From: Bacteroidota bacterium
GTDB lineage: Bacteria > Bacteroidota > Bacteroidia > J057 > JADKCL01
Reading direction: 5' to 3'
Assembly: GCA_016718825.1 (NCBI GenBank)
Contig: JADKCL010000001.1
Coordinates: forward strand, 1 to 64,000
Length of the DNA stretch: 64,000 nt
A model generated the notes under the pieces. The model worked only from the letters and a program-made list of their open reading frames with translations, made no database searches and was not told the DNA's origin. Shown here piece after piece: positions 1-9,276 of this stretch (the stretch's first letter is position 1; every line of letters begins with the position of its first letter). Both the position numbers and the translations under genes were made by a program.

Positions 1-346
1 ATTGTGATTTGAATGCTTTCCCGTCAAACTTCACTGGATTGCCGTTCATCGTCAAGAACCACAAGTTCCCCAGTCGGTCTTCGCGAATCTTGAGTATCGC
101 CATTTCGGGCATTTCATTTTCCGAGTCAGGAACACGAATTTGCTGCCCATCAAGGATCATAACCCCGAGATCCGAGGCAATCCAAAGTCGCTGGTCAGAA
201 TCTTGATAGCATTGAAAGAGGTTTTGATCACGTAGACCGTCGGTTTTCCGAAAAACCTCATAAATCGGTTCTTGCCCATTAAGTGCGTAAAATGGTACAA
301 TAACACAACATATTATTAGGCCAAAGTATGTTACAAGTTTGCGCAT
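1..346 (-). CDS. Two-component-type beta-propeller protein, N-terminal part
   Basis: The gene reads leftwards off the window, so only about 115 N-terminal codons are present. The start ATG is at 346-344. It is followed by a hydrophobic signal peptide of about 25 residues and then blades typical of the Reg_prop family, with motifs such as QDSDQRLWIASDLGV and LKIREDRLGNLWFLT. In Bacteroidota such propellers usually form the periplasmic sensor half of hybrid histidine kinases or of LuxR/AraC-type regulators. The output domain lies outside the window, so the exact class is unknown. The blade motif is seen directly; the sensor role is inferred from the family. Confidence 0.7.
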   Translation of the reverse strand, partial: MRKLVTYFGLIICCVIVPFYALNGQEPIYEVFRKTDGLRDQNLFQCYQDSDQRLWIASDLGVMILDGQQIRVPDSENEMPEMAILKIREDRLGNLWFLTMNGNPVKFDGKAFKSQ

Positions 347-491
347 ATCAGCGGAAAGTTGTACGAAAGTTGCCACTTAGTCCAGACTTTTCCAAATACA
401 TTCTAATTTTCATATTCAGGAACAAATCTAAAAATGCGGGTGCATCCCAGCCCCACTTTTCACTACATTTGCCCCACAAATACCGTCTCTT

Positions 492-1520
492 ATGCACAAG
501 ACTTCGTTTGCTATCATTGGGTTTGGCTACATTGGCCGCAGGCACGCCGAGATCATCAAAGGGCACCCCGATTGCGATTTGGTGGCTGTTTGTGATATTT
601 TGCCGGAGCGCGAAGAGCAGGCCCAGGCCTACGACGTTCCATTTTTTACCGATGCACAGCAAATGCTTGCCGAGGGACCGGCTGCGGATGTCGTCTGCGT
701 TTGCACACCCAACGGGCTGCATGCGCAACATGCCCTCCTTGCGCTCAACCACAAAAAGCATGTCGTGATCGAGAAGCCCATGGGCATGACCAAGGCGGCT
801 TGCGAAGAAGTCCTTTTCAAGTCCCTGCAAATGTCGCGGCAAGTGTTTTGCGTCATGCAAAACCGCTATTCACCGACGTCTGAATGGCTCAAGGAGGTCG
901 TGAATGATGGCGTGCTCGGCAAAATCGAGATGGTGCAGGTCAATTGCTACTGGAACCGCGACGACCGCTACTATGGCAAATCTCCCTGGAAAGGCCGATT
1001 GGACATGGATGGTGGACCACTCTTTACGCAGTTCAGCCACTTCATGGACATCATGTATTGGCTGTTTGGGGACATCACCGACATCTCCGCACAATTTGCG
1101 AACTTCAATCACCGTCACAACACCGAATTCGAGGACTCAGGTCTCGTGACATTCCGCCTGATTCAGGGTGGAATCGGCGTGATGAACTATTCGACGGCGG
1201 TTTGGGACAAAAACTTTGAAAGTAGCATCACGATCGTGGCCGAAAAAGGGACGATCAAAGTCGGCGGACAATACATGGAGCAAGTCGAATATTGTCACGT
1301 GCAGGACTATGTGATGCCGACGCTTGCACCTGCCAATCCGCCGAACGACTATGGGCCTTACAAAGGAAGTGCTGCCAACCACCACTACATCTTTGAAAAT
1401 GTGATCGCCACGCTCCAAGGCAAAGGCACCATCACCACCAATGCGCTTGAAGGCCTCAAGGTTGTCGAAATCATTGAACGCATCTACCAACAGCGGAACT
1501 TGCAGGCGCTATTTGCCTGA
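492..1520 (+). CDS. Gfo/Idh/MocA-family NAD(P)-dependent oxidoreductase
   Basis: This 342-residue protein begins with a Rossmann fold (GFGYIG at about 10-15) and carries the family's catalytic EKP motif at 94-96, followed by a C-terminal alpha/beta substrate domain. Members oxidise or reduce sugars and sugar nucleotides. The neighbours on the opposite strand (WecB epimerase, glycosyltransferase, carbamoyltransferase) suggest a role in an amino-sugar nucleotide pathway, as for WlbA/WbpB-like 3-dehydrogenases. That substrate is an inference from context. The gene converges on sxtJ with a 48-base gap. Confidence 0.85.
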   Translation: MHKTSFAIIGFGYIGRRHAEIIKGHPDCDLVAVCDILPEREEQAQAYDVPFFTDAQQMLAEGPAADVVCVCTPNGLHAQHALLALNHKKHVVIEKPMGMTKAACEEVLFKSLQMSRQVFCVMQNRYSPTSEWLKEVVNDGVLGKIEMVQVNCYWNRDDRYYGKSPWKGRLDMDGGPLFTQFSHFMDIMYWLFGDITDISAQFANFNHRHNTEFEDSGLVTFRLIQGGIGVMNYSTAVWDKNFESSITIVAEKGTIKVGGQYMEQVEYCHVQDYVMPTLAPANPPNDYGPYKGSAANHHYIFENVIATLQGKGTITTNALEGLKVVEIIERIYQQRNLQALFA

Positions 1521-1568
1521 ACAACAAAGACTTGAGGGCACATGGCTTTGCCAACGTGGCTCGGAAAT

Positions 1569-1934
1569 TCACCAAGGATTCTTCAAGTCGTCGGCCCCGT
1601 ATTTGTGCTCGCGGTCTGAAAAGTAACTTCCGGATGCCTTTTTGCGCAATTGCAGGAGATCCTTCTTCGAAAGGCGACGCAACAGGGCCAGCGGCGTCAA
1701 AATCGCAAAGAAGATCACGCCCAAAATGATATGGGAATTGATGAATCCCAGCACCTTGGCGATGCCCATCCATCCGAGGTGAATGTACTTTCCCGCGAAC
1801 GGAATGGCCAATCCGAGTACGGAAACACCCAATCCGACGTATAGAAACGCCATTTTCTCCGTCAGCAAGAAGAAAACCGACATTCCCGTGGCGATCACGA
1901 GCAGGGTTTCAATATGTTTTCCGCGTTGATCCAT
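1569..1934 (-). CDS. SxtJ-family small membrane protein
   Basis: This 121-residue protein has about three hydrophobic segments (roughly 9-24, 28-46 and 67-84) and a basic, polar C-terminus. Its size, layout and position, starting 3 bases after the carbamoyltransferase stop, match the SxtJ family, which is repeatedly found beside NodU-type carbamoyltransferases. SxtJ has no established activity. The tight spacing implies co-transcription with the carbamoyltransferase and suggests a membrane partner for it. The family assignment rests on context and hydropathy rather than on a catalytic motif. Confidence 0.7.
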   Translation of the reverse strand: MDQRGKHIETLLVIATGMSVFFLLTEKMAFLYVGLGVSVLGLAIPFAGKYIHLGWMGIAKVLGFINSHIILGVIFFAILTPLALLRRLSKKDLLQLRKKASGSYFSDREHKYGADDLKNPW

Positions 1935-1937
1935 GTT

Positions 1938-3797
1938 CTAGTCGAGGACGTATTCTTCACGCCAATTGTCGGTGTCGGTCCAAGTTGGTTGATCTGTCTT
2001 GGCGAACAGGAAATCCCCCAAAACAAGGTAATCCATTTCCGTTCGCATGAAGCAGCGGTAGGCGTCTTCGGGCGTGCCCACGATCGGTTCGCCGCGTACA
2101 TTGAAGCTTGTATTGACGATGAGCGCATAGCCCGTGAGCTTCCGAAAGGCCTCGATCAATTCCCAGTAGCGAGGATTCGTTTTTTTGCTGACCGTTTGAA
2201 TGCGTGCCGAATAGTCAATATGCGTAATGGAAGGCACATCCGAACGCAAATGGTAAAGTTTTTCGCGCAGGTCAAGCGTGTTGTAGTTGGCGGGAAGCGC
2301 ATTGCGACGGCTTGGCGAAACCGGATGCACGAGCAGCATGTAGGGCGAGGGACCGGCCTGGGTAAAGTAATCCCCTGCATATTCTTCCAAAACGGAAGGC
2401 GCAAAGGGCCGGAAACTTTCGCGGTATTTGATCTTGAGGTTCAGCTTTTTCTGCATTTCAGGATTCCGGGCGTCGCCAATGATGCTGCGGTTTCCCAGCG
2501 CACGTGGACCGAATTCCATGCGACCCTGAAACCAGCCGACAACGTTTCCATCTGCTAAAAGAGAAGCTGTTTTTTCTGCAAGGGAATGATATTCAGTGAA
2601 TTCAGTCGCGACGGCTTTGTATTTGCGTGCCATCAGCGTGATTTCTTTGGCCGTATAGTCGGGTCCCAAATAGGACCCTTCCAAACCGTCGGGCAGCACC
2701 AACCTGCGTTCCTGCCCAAACGAAATATACTCAGCCGCCAAGGCGGCTCCCAACGCCCCGCCCGCATCACCCGCCGCCGGCACGATGAAAATCTCCTCAA
2801 AAATCCCCGCTGATTGCAGCTTCCCATTGGCAACGCAATTCAACGCCACGCCGCCAGCCAAACAGAGATGCTTGGCCCCCGTGAGCCGCTTCGCTTCACG
2901 CGCCATGCGCAGCACGATTTCCTCCGTTACCTCCTGAATCGCCAACCCCAAATCACAGTGGTGCTGCTCCAGGGCAGCTTCTGGTTCGCGGCGCGGAAAG
3001 CCGAACAAATTCGCCCATTTTGCATCTTTCACCATGCGCAAACCTGCAGCATAGTTGAAGAAGTGTTGGTCGAGCCAAAGAGATCCATCGTCTTTGATAT
3101 CAACGAGTTGCTCTAGAATGAGCTTCTTGTATCGCAAAACATTTACCGAGCCAGAATTCCCGTAGGGTGCCAAGCCCATGAGCTTGTATTCCCCGGAATT
3201 GACCCGGAAACCCAGAAAGTAAGTGAAGGCCGAATACAGCAAACCCAACGAATGCGGAAAGCGAAGTTCGCGTAACAGCGTGATGTCTTTCCCCTTGCCG
3301 TGGCAGATGCTTGCAGTTGCCCATTCGCCGACACCATCAAGGGTCAAAATCGCGGCTTCTTCGAATGGGCTCGGATAGAAGGTACTTGCTGCATGGGACA
3401 AATGGTGATCCGGAAACAGGAGCTTGGTCGCCTTCCAGTCCACCTTGCCGATTTTCTTGAGCTCGTCCTTAAGCAGTTTTTTGAGAAAGAGCTTTTCCTT
3501 GATCCAAACGGGAATCGACTTCCAGAAGGAAACAAGTCCTTTGGGTGCAAATCCGTAGTACGTTTCCAGCAACCGTTCGAATTTCAGAAAGGGTTTGTCA
3601 TAGAATACGATGGCATCCAATTCGTCGAGCCGAAATCCCGTATGTTCCAGGCAATAATTGACAGCTTGCGTCGGAAAACCTGCATCGTGCTTTTTGCGGG
3701 TGAAACGCTCCTCCTGCGCGGCTGCCAGAACTTTGCCGTCGATCGTGATCGCTGCTGCAGAGTCATGGTAATATGCCGAAATGCCGAGGATCTTCAT
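1938..3797 (-). CDS. NodU/CmcH-family carbamoyltransferase
   Basis: At 619 residues this is the usual length for O-carbamoyltransferases, which use carbamoyl phosphate and ATP to carbamoylate a hydroxyl group. The N-terminal YrdC/Kae1-like domain has the ISAYYHDSAA motif (6-15), QEERF (about 28-32) and the metal-binding HHLSH cluster (131-135). The C-terminal domain shows GRMEFGPRALGNRSI, typical of the family. It lies between wecB and sxtJ in a minus-strand glycan cluster, so the acceptor is probably a sugar of a surface polysaccharide or glycolipid. The acceptor cannot be read from sequence. Confidence 0.93.
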   Translation of the reverse strand: MKILGISAYYHDSAAAITIDGKVLAAAQEERFTRKKHDAGFPTQAVNYCLEHTGFRLDELDAIVFYDKPFLKFERLLETYYGFAPKGLVSFWKSIPVWIKEKLFLKKLLKDELKKIGKVDWKATKLLFPDHHLSHAASTFYPSPFEEAAILTLDGVGEWATASICHGKGKDITLLRELRFPHSLGLLYSAFTYFLGFRVNSGEYKLMGLAPYGNSGSVNVLRYKKLILEQLVDIKDDGSLWLDQHFFNYAAGLRMVKDAKWANLFGFPRREPEAALEQHHCDLGLAIQEVTEEIVLRMAREAKRLTGAKHLCLAGGVALNCVANGKLQSAGIFEEIFIVPAAGDAGGALGAALAAEYISFGQERRLVLPDGLEGSYLGPDYTAKEITLMARKYKAVATEFTEYHSLAEKTASLLADGNVVGWFQGRMEFGPRALGNRSIIGDARNPEMQKKLNLKIKYRESFRPFAPSVLEEYAGDYFTQAGPSPYMLLVHPVSPSRRNALPANYNTLDLREKLYHLRSDVPSITHIDYSARIQTVSKKTNPRYWELIEAFRKLTGYALIVNTSFNVRGEPIVGTPEDAYRCFMRTEMDYLVLGDFLFAKTDQPTWTDTDNWREEYVLD

Positions 3798-3809
3798 TCA
3801 GGACTTCGA

Positions 3810-4967
3810 TCAATTGTTTACACCAAGATGGGTAACGATTTCTTTGACAATGAATTCTGCGGCGTGGCCATCTCCGAAAATTTCCGGGAAGCTCAAGTTT
3901 TCAGCATGGGCAAAGTACGCGAATGCGTCCAAAATTCGTTGCGTGTCGGCATCGGTGAGGATGGCCGTTCCGGCTTCGACAAGTTCGACCCATTCCGTTT
4001 GCGGGCGCAGAACAATACAGGGCTTTTCAAGGAAAAAGCTCTCTTTCTGTACGCCACCGGAGTCGGTGATGACAAGTTTGCAGGCAGCTTCAAGGGCTGT
4101 CATTTCGAGGAAAGAAACGGGAAGGATAAGCTTCAGGCGGTCACTGTTGCGCAGCTTTTTGAGCACTTCAGGCTCCAGATTGCCTTCGAGCACCTTTTTG
4201 GTACGCGGATGCAAGGGAAGGAGCACGGTTTCGCCTTGATTTTCGGTCAATTCCAACAGTGCCTTAAAAATGCTGCTCAGGCGTTCAGGGACATCGGTAT
4301 TGGTATTCCGGTGAATGGTAGCCAAGATAAACTGACCACGTTTGAGGCCGAGGCTCGCTACCAAATCCACATGGTCACGGGCGTAGTCCCTGAAAAACAG
4401 CGTGTTGTCATACATTACGTCCCCGCAATGGTAGACTTTTGGATTGTCCATCGAATACGGACCTGCATTGTCAAGTGCAAAGCCCTCCTTGGCCAGATTG
4501 TCGATGCCGGTCGCCGTAGGGCTAAAAAGGAAGGTCGAGACGTGGTCGCAAAGAATGCGGTTGATCTCCTCGGGCATGCGTTTGTCAAATGACCGCAAGC
4601 CTGCCTCCACGTGCGCGATGGGCAAGTAGTGTTTGCTCGCAGCAATTGCCCCGGCGAGTGTACTGTTGGTATCGCCGTAGAGAATGACACAATCGGGTTT
4701 CTCCTTGAGCAGAATCGTCTCGATCGCGGCGATCATTGCCCCGGTCTGTGCGCCATGGTCTCCCGAGCCGACTTCAAGCATGTGGTCAGGTCGCGGAATT
4801 TTCATCTCGTCAAAAAAGACCTGCGACATGTTGGCATCGTAATGCTGACCGGTATGCACGATGACTTCGCGCACTTGGTCACGGTAAAGATCGTGAATGG
4901 CCCTGCTGATGGCGGCCGCTTTGATAAATTGCGGCCGTGCGCCGATGATGGTGACAAACTTGATCAT
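3810..4967 (-). CDS. wecB: UDP-N-acetylglucosamine 2-epimerase (non-hydrolysing)
   Basis: This 385-residue GT-B-fold protein interconverts UDP-GlcNAc and UDP-ManNAc in the cytoplasm. It has the N-terminal GARPQFIK motif (9-16), HTGQHYD (38-44) and, in the C-terminal half, the UDP-binding DSGGVQKES motif. These identify the non-hydrolysing bacterial enzyme. The start overlaps the end of the upstream glycosyltransferase gene by 4 bases, indicating translational coupling. Together with the carbamoyltransferase and oxidoreductase it points to a ManNAc- or ManNAc-derived sugar in a surface glycan. Confidence 0.93.
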   Translation of the reverse strand: MIKFVTIIGARPQFIKAAAISRAIHDLYRDQVREVIVHTGQHYDANMSQVFFDEMKIPRPDHMLEVGSGDHGAQTGAMIAAIETILLKEKPDCVILYGDTNSTLAGAIAASKHYLPIAHVEAGLRSFDKRMPEEINRILCDHVSTFLFSPTATGIDNLAKEGFALDNAGPYSMDNPKVYHCGDVMYDNTLFFRDYARDHVDLVASLGLKRGQFILATIHRNTNTDVPERLSSIFKALLELTENQGETVLLPLHPRTKKVLEGNLEPEVLKKLRNSDRLKLILPVSFLEMTALEAACKLVITDSGGVQKESFFLEKPCIVLRPQTEWVELVEAGTAILTDADTQRILDAFAYFAHAENLSFPEIFGDGHAAEFIVKEIVTHLGVNN

Positions 4968-6262
4968 GATGTGATAGCGTCAAAAAGCTGCGCAAACTTG
5001 CCTGTGAGGGCTTTTCTGGAGAATGCAGCTACACCTTGGCTTTGCACTTCCAATGCATCGCGTTGGTAAAGGTCGTAGTAGTGGGCAATATGTGCCTTGA
5101 TTTTTTCCTTGTCTTCAAAGCCAGCGACCAAGCCGGCATTGGCCTCGTTGATGATATGTGCGGCGTCGCCGTCCTCCGGGCCAATGCAGAGAATGGGCCT
5201 GCCGGAGGCGAGGTATTCGAAGATTTTGCCGGTGATGACGCCCTTGGCATTGGGCGTATTGTTGATGGAGAGGAGCAGCACTTGGGCGCGGCCCTGCTGT
5301 TGAACGGCCTCTGCTTGCGGCAGGTAATCAATCATTTCGACTTGACCCTCCATGCCATGCCGGTTGATGCTCTCTTGTGCGCTCACATCCGCCTTGCCTA
5401 CGAGCTTCACCCGCAGGTCATTGCCAAACGAAGGAATCTCCTGTTTCAATTCGGCGCAGGCTGCCCAAAAAGCCTCATGATTCCGGTGTTGATTGAGCAA
5501 ACCAATGTGAATCAAGCTGAATTTTTTGTCGCGGGCCTCCTTGGGTTGTGGCTGCAGGTCGGCTTCGTCATAGCCATTGGTCACCACATCGACCTTGCGT
5601 CCGGAGATTTCCTCGAATTCCTCCTTCATCTGATTGCCCACCACGACCACGCGGTCTGCAAGCGTAACCACTTCTTTTTCAAGGCGATGGTGCTTGCGGT
5701 CAGCCCATTCGCTCAGCATCAATTCCTGGTAGAAATCGATATTGGTCCAAGGATCACGGAAATCGGCCACCCAAGGCAATCCCGTTTTGCGCTTGACACC
5801 CATGGCAATCAGGTGCATCGAATGCGGCGGACCGGTGGAAACAATCGCATCCACTGGATGCTCCTTCAGATAATCCACCAAAAAGGATATACTCGGCTTG
5901 ATCCAGAACTTGCGCGCATCCGGAATGAAGACATTTCCCCGGATCCACATCGAAACCCGGCGCTTGAAGCTCGGCTTCTTTTCGTTCAAAAATCCGGAGA
6001 CCACACGTGTTTCCTTCTTCTGCCCGGTGAAGCGCTTGTAAAGTTTGTAGGGCTCCCAAATTGGCCTTCGAATCACTTCCACACCGGCAGGAACCTGGGC
6101 TTCCAGAGACATGTCGATCACCGGATACTCGCTGTCAAGCGCAGTGTAAACCACTGGCTCCCAGCCAAATTCGCGGAGGTAGCGCACGCACTTCAGCCAG
6201 CGCTGTACGCCTGAACCGCCACTGGGGGGCCAGTAATAGGTGATGACCAGCACTTTTTTCAT
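4964..6262 (-). CDS. GT4-type glycosyltransferase
   Basis: This 432-residue protein has the opening VLVITYYWPPSGGSGVQRW typical of Bacteroidota group 1 transferases and two Rossmann-like halves. The C-terminal half contains GVITGKIFEYLASGRPIL, the nucleotide-sugar-binding region with its conserved glutamate. It should transfer an activated sugar to a glycan or lipid carrier on the cytoplasmic face. Donor and acceptor are unknown. It is 9 bases downstream of the YfhO-like gene and overlaps wecB by 4 bases, so the genes probably share one transcript. Confidence 0.88.
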   Translation of the reverse strand: MKKVLVITYYWPPSGGSGVQRWLKCVRYLREFGWEPVVYTALDSEYPVIDMSLEAQVPAGVEVIRRPIWEPYKLYKRFTGQKKETRVVSGFLNEKKPSFKRRVSMWIRGNVFIPDARKFWIKPSISFLVDYLKEHPVDAIVSTGPPHSMHLIAMGVKRKTGLPWVADFRDPWTNIDFYQELMLSEWADRKHHRLEKEVVTLADRVVVVGNQMKEEFEEISGRKVDVVTNGYDEADLQPQPKEARDKKFSLIHIGLLNQHRNHEAFWAACAELKQEIPSFGNDLRVKLVGKADVSAQESINRHGMEGQVEMIDYLPQAEAVQQQGRAQVLLLSINNTPNAKGVITGKIFEYLASGRPILCIGPEDGDAAHIINEANAGLVAGFEDKEKIKAHIAHYYDLYQRDALEVQSQGVAAFSRKALTGKFAQLFDAITS

Positions 6263-6271
6263 TGCTCTGCC

Positions 6272-9157
6272 TCAGACCGTCTTCGGATTCGCAGCGTCTC
6301 CCGTCTCTTCCTCATCGTCCTTGCCGCCAGTTTTGAAGTCCATGAAGACCGCTGCTGCAGACAAACCAAAGAGAATCAAGGAGAAAACCAAGGCTAGGGA
6401 CTCGCCGGTAGCGTAGGACTTCGGCTCCATCTTGAAGACGATTTCGTGGTTTCCAGCAGGCACTTTCATACCGCGCAGGGTATAGTCACAGCGGAAATGA
6501 TCGACAGGTTGGCCATCGACATAGGCCTGCCAGCCCTTGCCGGAGTTGTAGTAGACTTCGGAGAATGCCACCAATTGCTCTTTGCCACCTGTGCTGGAGA
6601 ATTGGTATTTGACCTCGTTGCTTTGCCAAGCCGTGAGCTTGACCGAGGCAGAAGGATCGGGCGAAGCCGTAAATCCTTTGATCACCTCAGCATCGGCTTC
6701 CTCGACCACCATTTTCGCACGGAGGTCAAGCCCTTCCAATGCAGTCATGGATTCCTTGGGACCTTTGACGACTTCGTAGTTGCCAACGACCCAAGCATGT
6801 CCCATCGCCGAAGGATTCGGAATCGGCGGTGCTTCGGGGGCATACATGATGTACTTGCAATTGAGCATGTTCAGTGCCGTGACACCCGCCAAGGCAGCCT
6901 GAATCTTTTGCATCTGCGTGCTGTCTCGCGTATTCAAAGCAGCCATGATCTCTTGGCGCTCGTCGTCGAATCGGAAGTCGATCAAGTCTTGGTAACGCTG
7001 CATCTTGACAGCGCTGTAACCGCCAATCGACTTGTGATGATAGGAGGTCATGGCGTCATTCCAAGTGTTGCCCGTCAGGTTCAACACACGGTAATTGGGG
7101 TCCGGATCTTTTTTGATGGCCTGATCGCATGGCGACGGTGTAAAGGGTCGCATCTGCTCGGAGGACTTGATGAAATTGTCGTCGTCGAGGTAGCGCTTGT
7201 CGACGGGCACCATGTCCCAATAGATCAATCCGAATAAGATCAAACCGACGACACCAATGCCGATGGGCTTCATTTCCAAGGATCCGACGCTTTTCCGCGT
7301 CATGACGTAACCGATCAGTGTTCCTGCTGCGATCAGCGTAATGAGAATGCCTTTGTAAGCTTGGCTCGTGATCATTTCCTCCCGGTCAGCCGGCAGGGCA
7401 TCGGTCAATGCCGAAATGAGCTGCGGATCTGGATTTTTGAGACCGACTTGGTTGAGGAACCCGGCAATCGCATTGGCATCTTGCGCTTGGCTCAAATCAG
7501 CACCCGGGTGTACCCAAGCCAAAATGAGCAAGAGCAGCACGATCGCTCCCGCTGCCATTGCAACCGTCGTTGCCTGTTGCTTGGGGGTCTTTTTCGCGGA
7601 ATTCCTGAACAATTCCGCCAAGGCCAATCCAGCCATCAAGGCCATGCAAATGCTCGTGATGGTGAGCCACATCGAGACGGCGCGGAAGTTGTTGTATTTG
7701 GGGAGGTTATCGAAGAAGAGGTCGGAGAACCATTGGAAGTTACGGCCCCAACTGAGCATCAGGGAGACCAGTGCCGCACCCAAAATCCACCAACGGTAGC
7801 GGGTGGGGACGATGAACAAACCGAGGACGAAAAGGAAACAAATCACGATGCCCATATAAGTCGGTCCGCCGTGCATCGGCTGTGTTCCGATATAGGCAGG
7901 CCAGGCATTGGCGAGTTGCTCGGCGCCCTGTGGATTCAACGCCCCCTTCAAGACGTCGTACGTCGCCGATTCCTTGCCCAGTTTCGCGTGAGCGGCATCC
8001 CCGAAGTAAAAGGGATTGATGATCGTGAAGGATTCGGCAACGCCGTAGCTCCAGACGTAGGCATACTCCTTGCTCAAGCCGCCGCCGCTCGTCGGCTGAG
8101 CATCTTGTGTGGGCGCAGCCTCGCGTGGGTGCACGGCACCTCCGCGCATGGTCACGCTCACGTATTCATTGGTAGTCCACAAACGGCTGATGTTGGGCGC
8201 GATGGAAATGCCCATGCAGAGGCCCATCAAAACGGTGGCAACCAAAAATGTGCGCATCGGCTTTGCCGCTGCGGTGATGTCTTTTCCAGTGAGCCAAGCC
8301 TTGACCGAATTGCCCTCTTTGCGAAGGTTGAGGAAGGCCAGAACCAAGGGAACCCCAAACAGCAACAAGCCCTCAGCCATCCAGACGATCTTGGGCAGTC
8401 CGGCAGCCCAGCTGATGAGAATACTCAAAAACGCTGTCCAGGCAATGCCTTTGCCGACATTGTTGACGGTACGCGTGAGTTCACTGAGGACAATGGCACC
8501 CACGACAAAAAAGCCGTAATAGGTGATTTGCAAGTGGTTGGCATTGATTTCCAACCCCATTGCCAAGATCGTCAGGGCAGCGCCCAGCCAAAATCTTCCG
8601 CGGTAGAGTAGCAGCACACCTGCAAGGACGAGTGGCATGTAGGCAACGGCATTAACTTTCGAATTGTGACCCGCGCCGATGACGCTGAAGTAATACGTGC
8701 ACATCATAAACCCAAAGGCTGCCACAGCAGAACTGAAGGGATCAACCTTCAGGGTCATCAGCAAGATGCACATCGTCACAAACAGCAGGAACATGCTCCC
8801 GATGGGGTGGGGAACGACGTCCCGCAGGTTCATGATGTTGTCGAGCTTCTGCATCAGGTTGTTGGGGTACCAAGTACTGATTTGGTAGGTTGGCATGCCG
8901 CCAAACATGGCATTGGTCCAGAGAGGCTCCTTGTCGTCGTTGGCCTTGCGGAAATCGACAATTTCCTTGGTCATTCCCTTGTGTTGTACGATATCACCCT
9001 GATTGATGACATAACCCTTTTCATGTGCCTTGGGCATGTAATTCCACAAAACCATGAAGGAAATGAGCAGCATGACGGCGCATCCGATCAAGCGCCACAT
9101 TTTACCCTCTGAAAAATAAGAGCTACCGCTTTGAAGCCAAGACTGATTCTTGCTCAT
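6272..9157 (-). CDS. YfhO-family multi-pass membrane protein
   Basis: This 961-residue protein starts with a short cytoplasmic stretch and a first membrane segment near residue 22. Many hydrophobic helices follow through the first two thirds, then a soluble extracytoplasmic region, and a final helix near 920-940. This layout fits the YfhO family, whose Bacillus member glycosylates teichoic acid using a lipid-linked sugar. Bacteroidota members are usually annotated only as membrane proteins. Being first in the glycan operon suggests a lipid-linked sugar transferase, which is inference. The promoter just upstream probably serves the whole operon. Confidence 0.8.
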   Translation of the reverse strand: MSKNQSWLQSGSSYFSEGKMWRLIGCAVMLLISFMVLWNYMPKAHEKGYVINQGDIVQHKGMTKEIVDFRKANDDKEPLWTNAMFGGMPTYQISTWYPNNLMQKLDNIMNLRDVVPHPIGSMFLLFVTMCILLMTLKVDPFSSAVAAFGFMMCTYYFSVIGAGHNSKVNAVAYMPLVLAGVLLLYRGRFWLGAALTILAMGLEINANHLQITYYGFFVVGAIVLSELTRTVNNVGKGIAWTAFLSILISWAAGLPKIVWMAEGLLLFGVPLVLAFLNLRKEGNSVKAWLTGKDITAAAKPMRTFLVATVLMGLCMGISIAPNISRLWTTNEYVSVTMRGGAVHPREAAPTQDAQPTSGGGLSKEYAYVWSYGVAESFTIINPFYFGDAAHAKLGKESATYDVLKGALNPQGAEQLANAWPAYIGTQPMHGGPTYMGIVICFLFVLGLFIVPTRYRWWILGAALVSLMLSWGRNFQWFSDLFFDNLPKYNNFRAVSMWLTITSICMALMAGLALAELFRNSAKKTPKQQATTVAMAAGAIVLLLLILAWVHPGADLSQAQDANAIAGFLNQVGLKNPDPQLISALTDALPADREEMITSQAYKGILITLIAAGTLIGYVMTRKSVGSLEMKPIGIGVVGLILFGLIYWDMVPVDKRYLDDDNFIKSSEQMRPFTPSPCDQAIKKDPDPNYRVLNLTGNTWNDAMTSYHHKSIGGYSAVKMQRYQDLIDFRFDDERQEIMAALNTRDSTQMQKIQAALAGVTALNMLNCKYIMYAPEAPPIPNPSAMGHAWVVGNYEVVKGPKESMTALEGLDLRAKMVVEEADAEVIKGFTASPDPSASVKLTAWQSNEVKYQFSSTGGKEQLVAFSEVYYNSGKGWQAYVDGQPVDHFRCDYTLRGMKVPAGNHEIVFKMEPKSYATGESLALVFSLILFGLSAAAVFMDFKTGGKDDEEETGDAANPKTV

Positions 9158-9192
9158 GAGAACTTGCTATATGAGAGATGAAGACAATTCGA

Positions 9193-9222
9193 CAAAATTA
9201 GCAAAAGGACCAACGGCCACAA
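9193..9222 (-). promoter_or_regulatory. Bacteroidota-type promoter for the glycan operon
   Basis: Read on the minus strand there is TTG at 9222-9220, a 19-base spacer, then TAATTTTG at 9200-9193, matching the Bacteroidota -33/-7 consensus (TTG and TAnnTTTG). Transcription would begin roughly 5-7 bases further on, leaving a leader of about 30 bases before the YfhO-like start codon at 9157. No experimental support is available. Confidence 0.5.
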
Positions 9223-9276
9223 CAAGGGCTGAAAGTAACCTGCGAATCTAGGTGCAAACAGGTTTGATCGCAACAT

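Noticed and set aside
3300..4592. 430-codon open frame opposite the carbamoyltransferase and wecB
   Set aside because: It spans the boundary of two well-supported genes on the other strand and shows no family motif. Its length follows from codon bias of the true genes.
5036..6214. 392-codon open frame opposite the GT4 gene
   Set aside because: Mirror of a clear glycosyltransferase, with no signal, motif or neighbour support.
7361..8611. 416-codon open frame opposite the YfhO-like gene
   Set aside because: Composition (His, Arg and Gln rich) is that of an antisense shadow, and the opposite strand encodes regular membrane helices.
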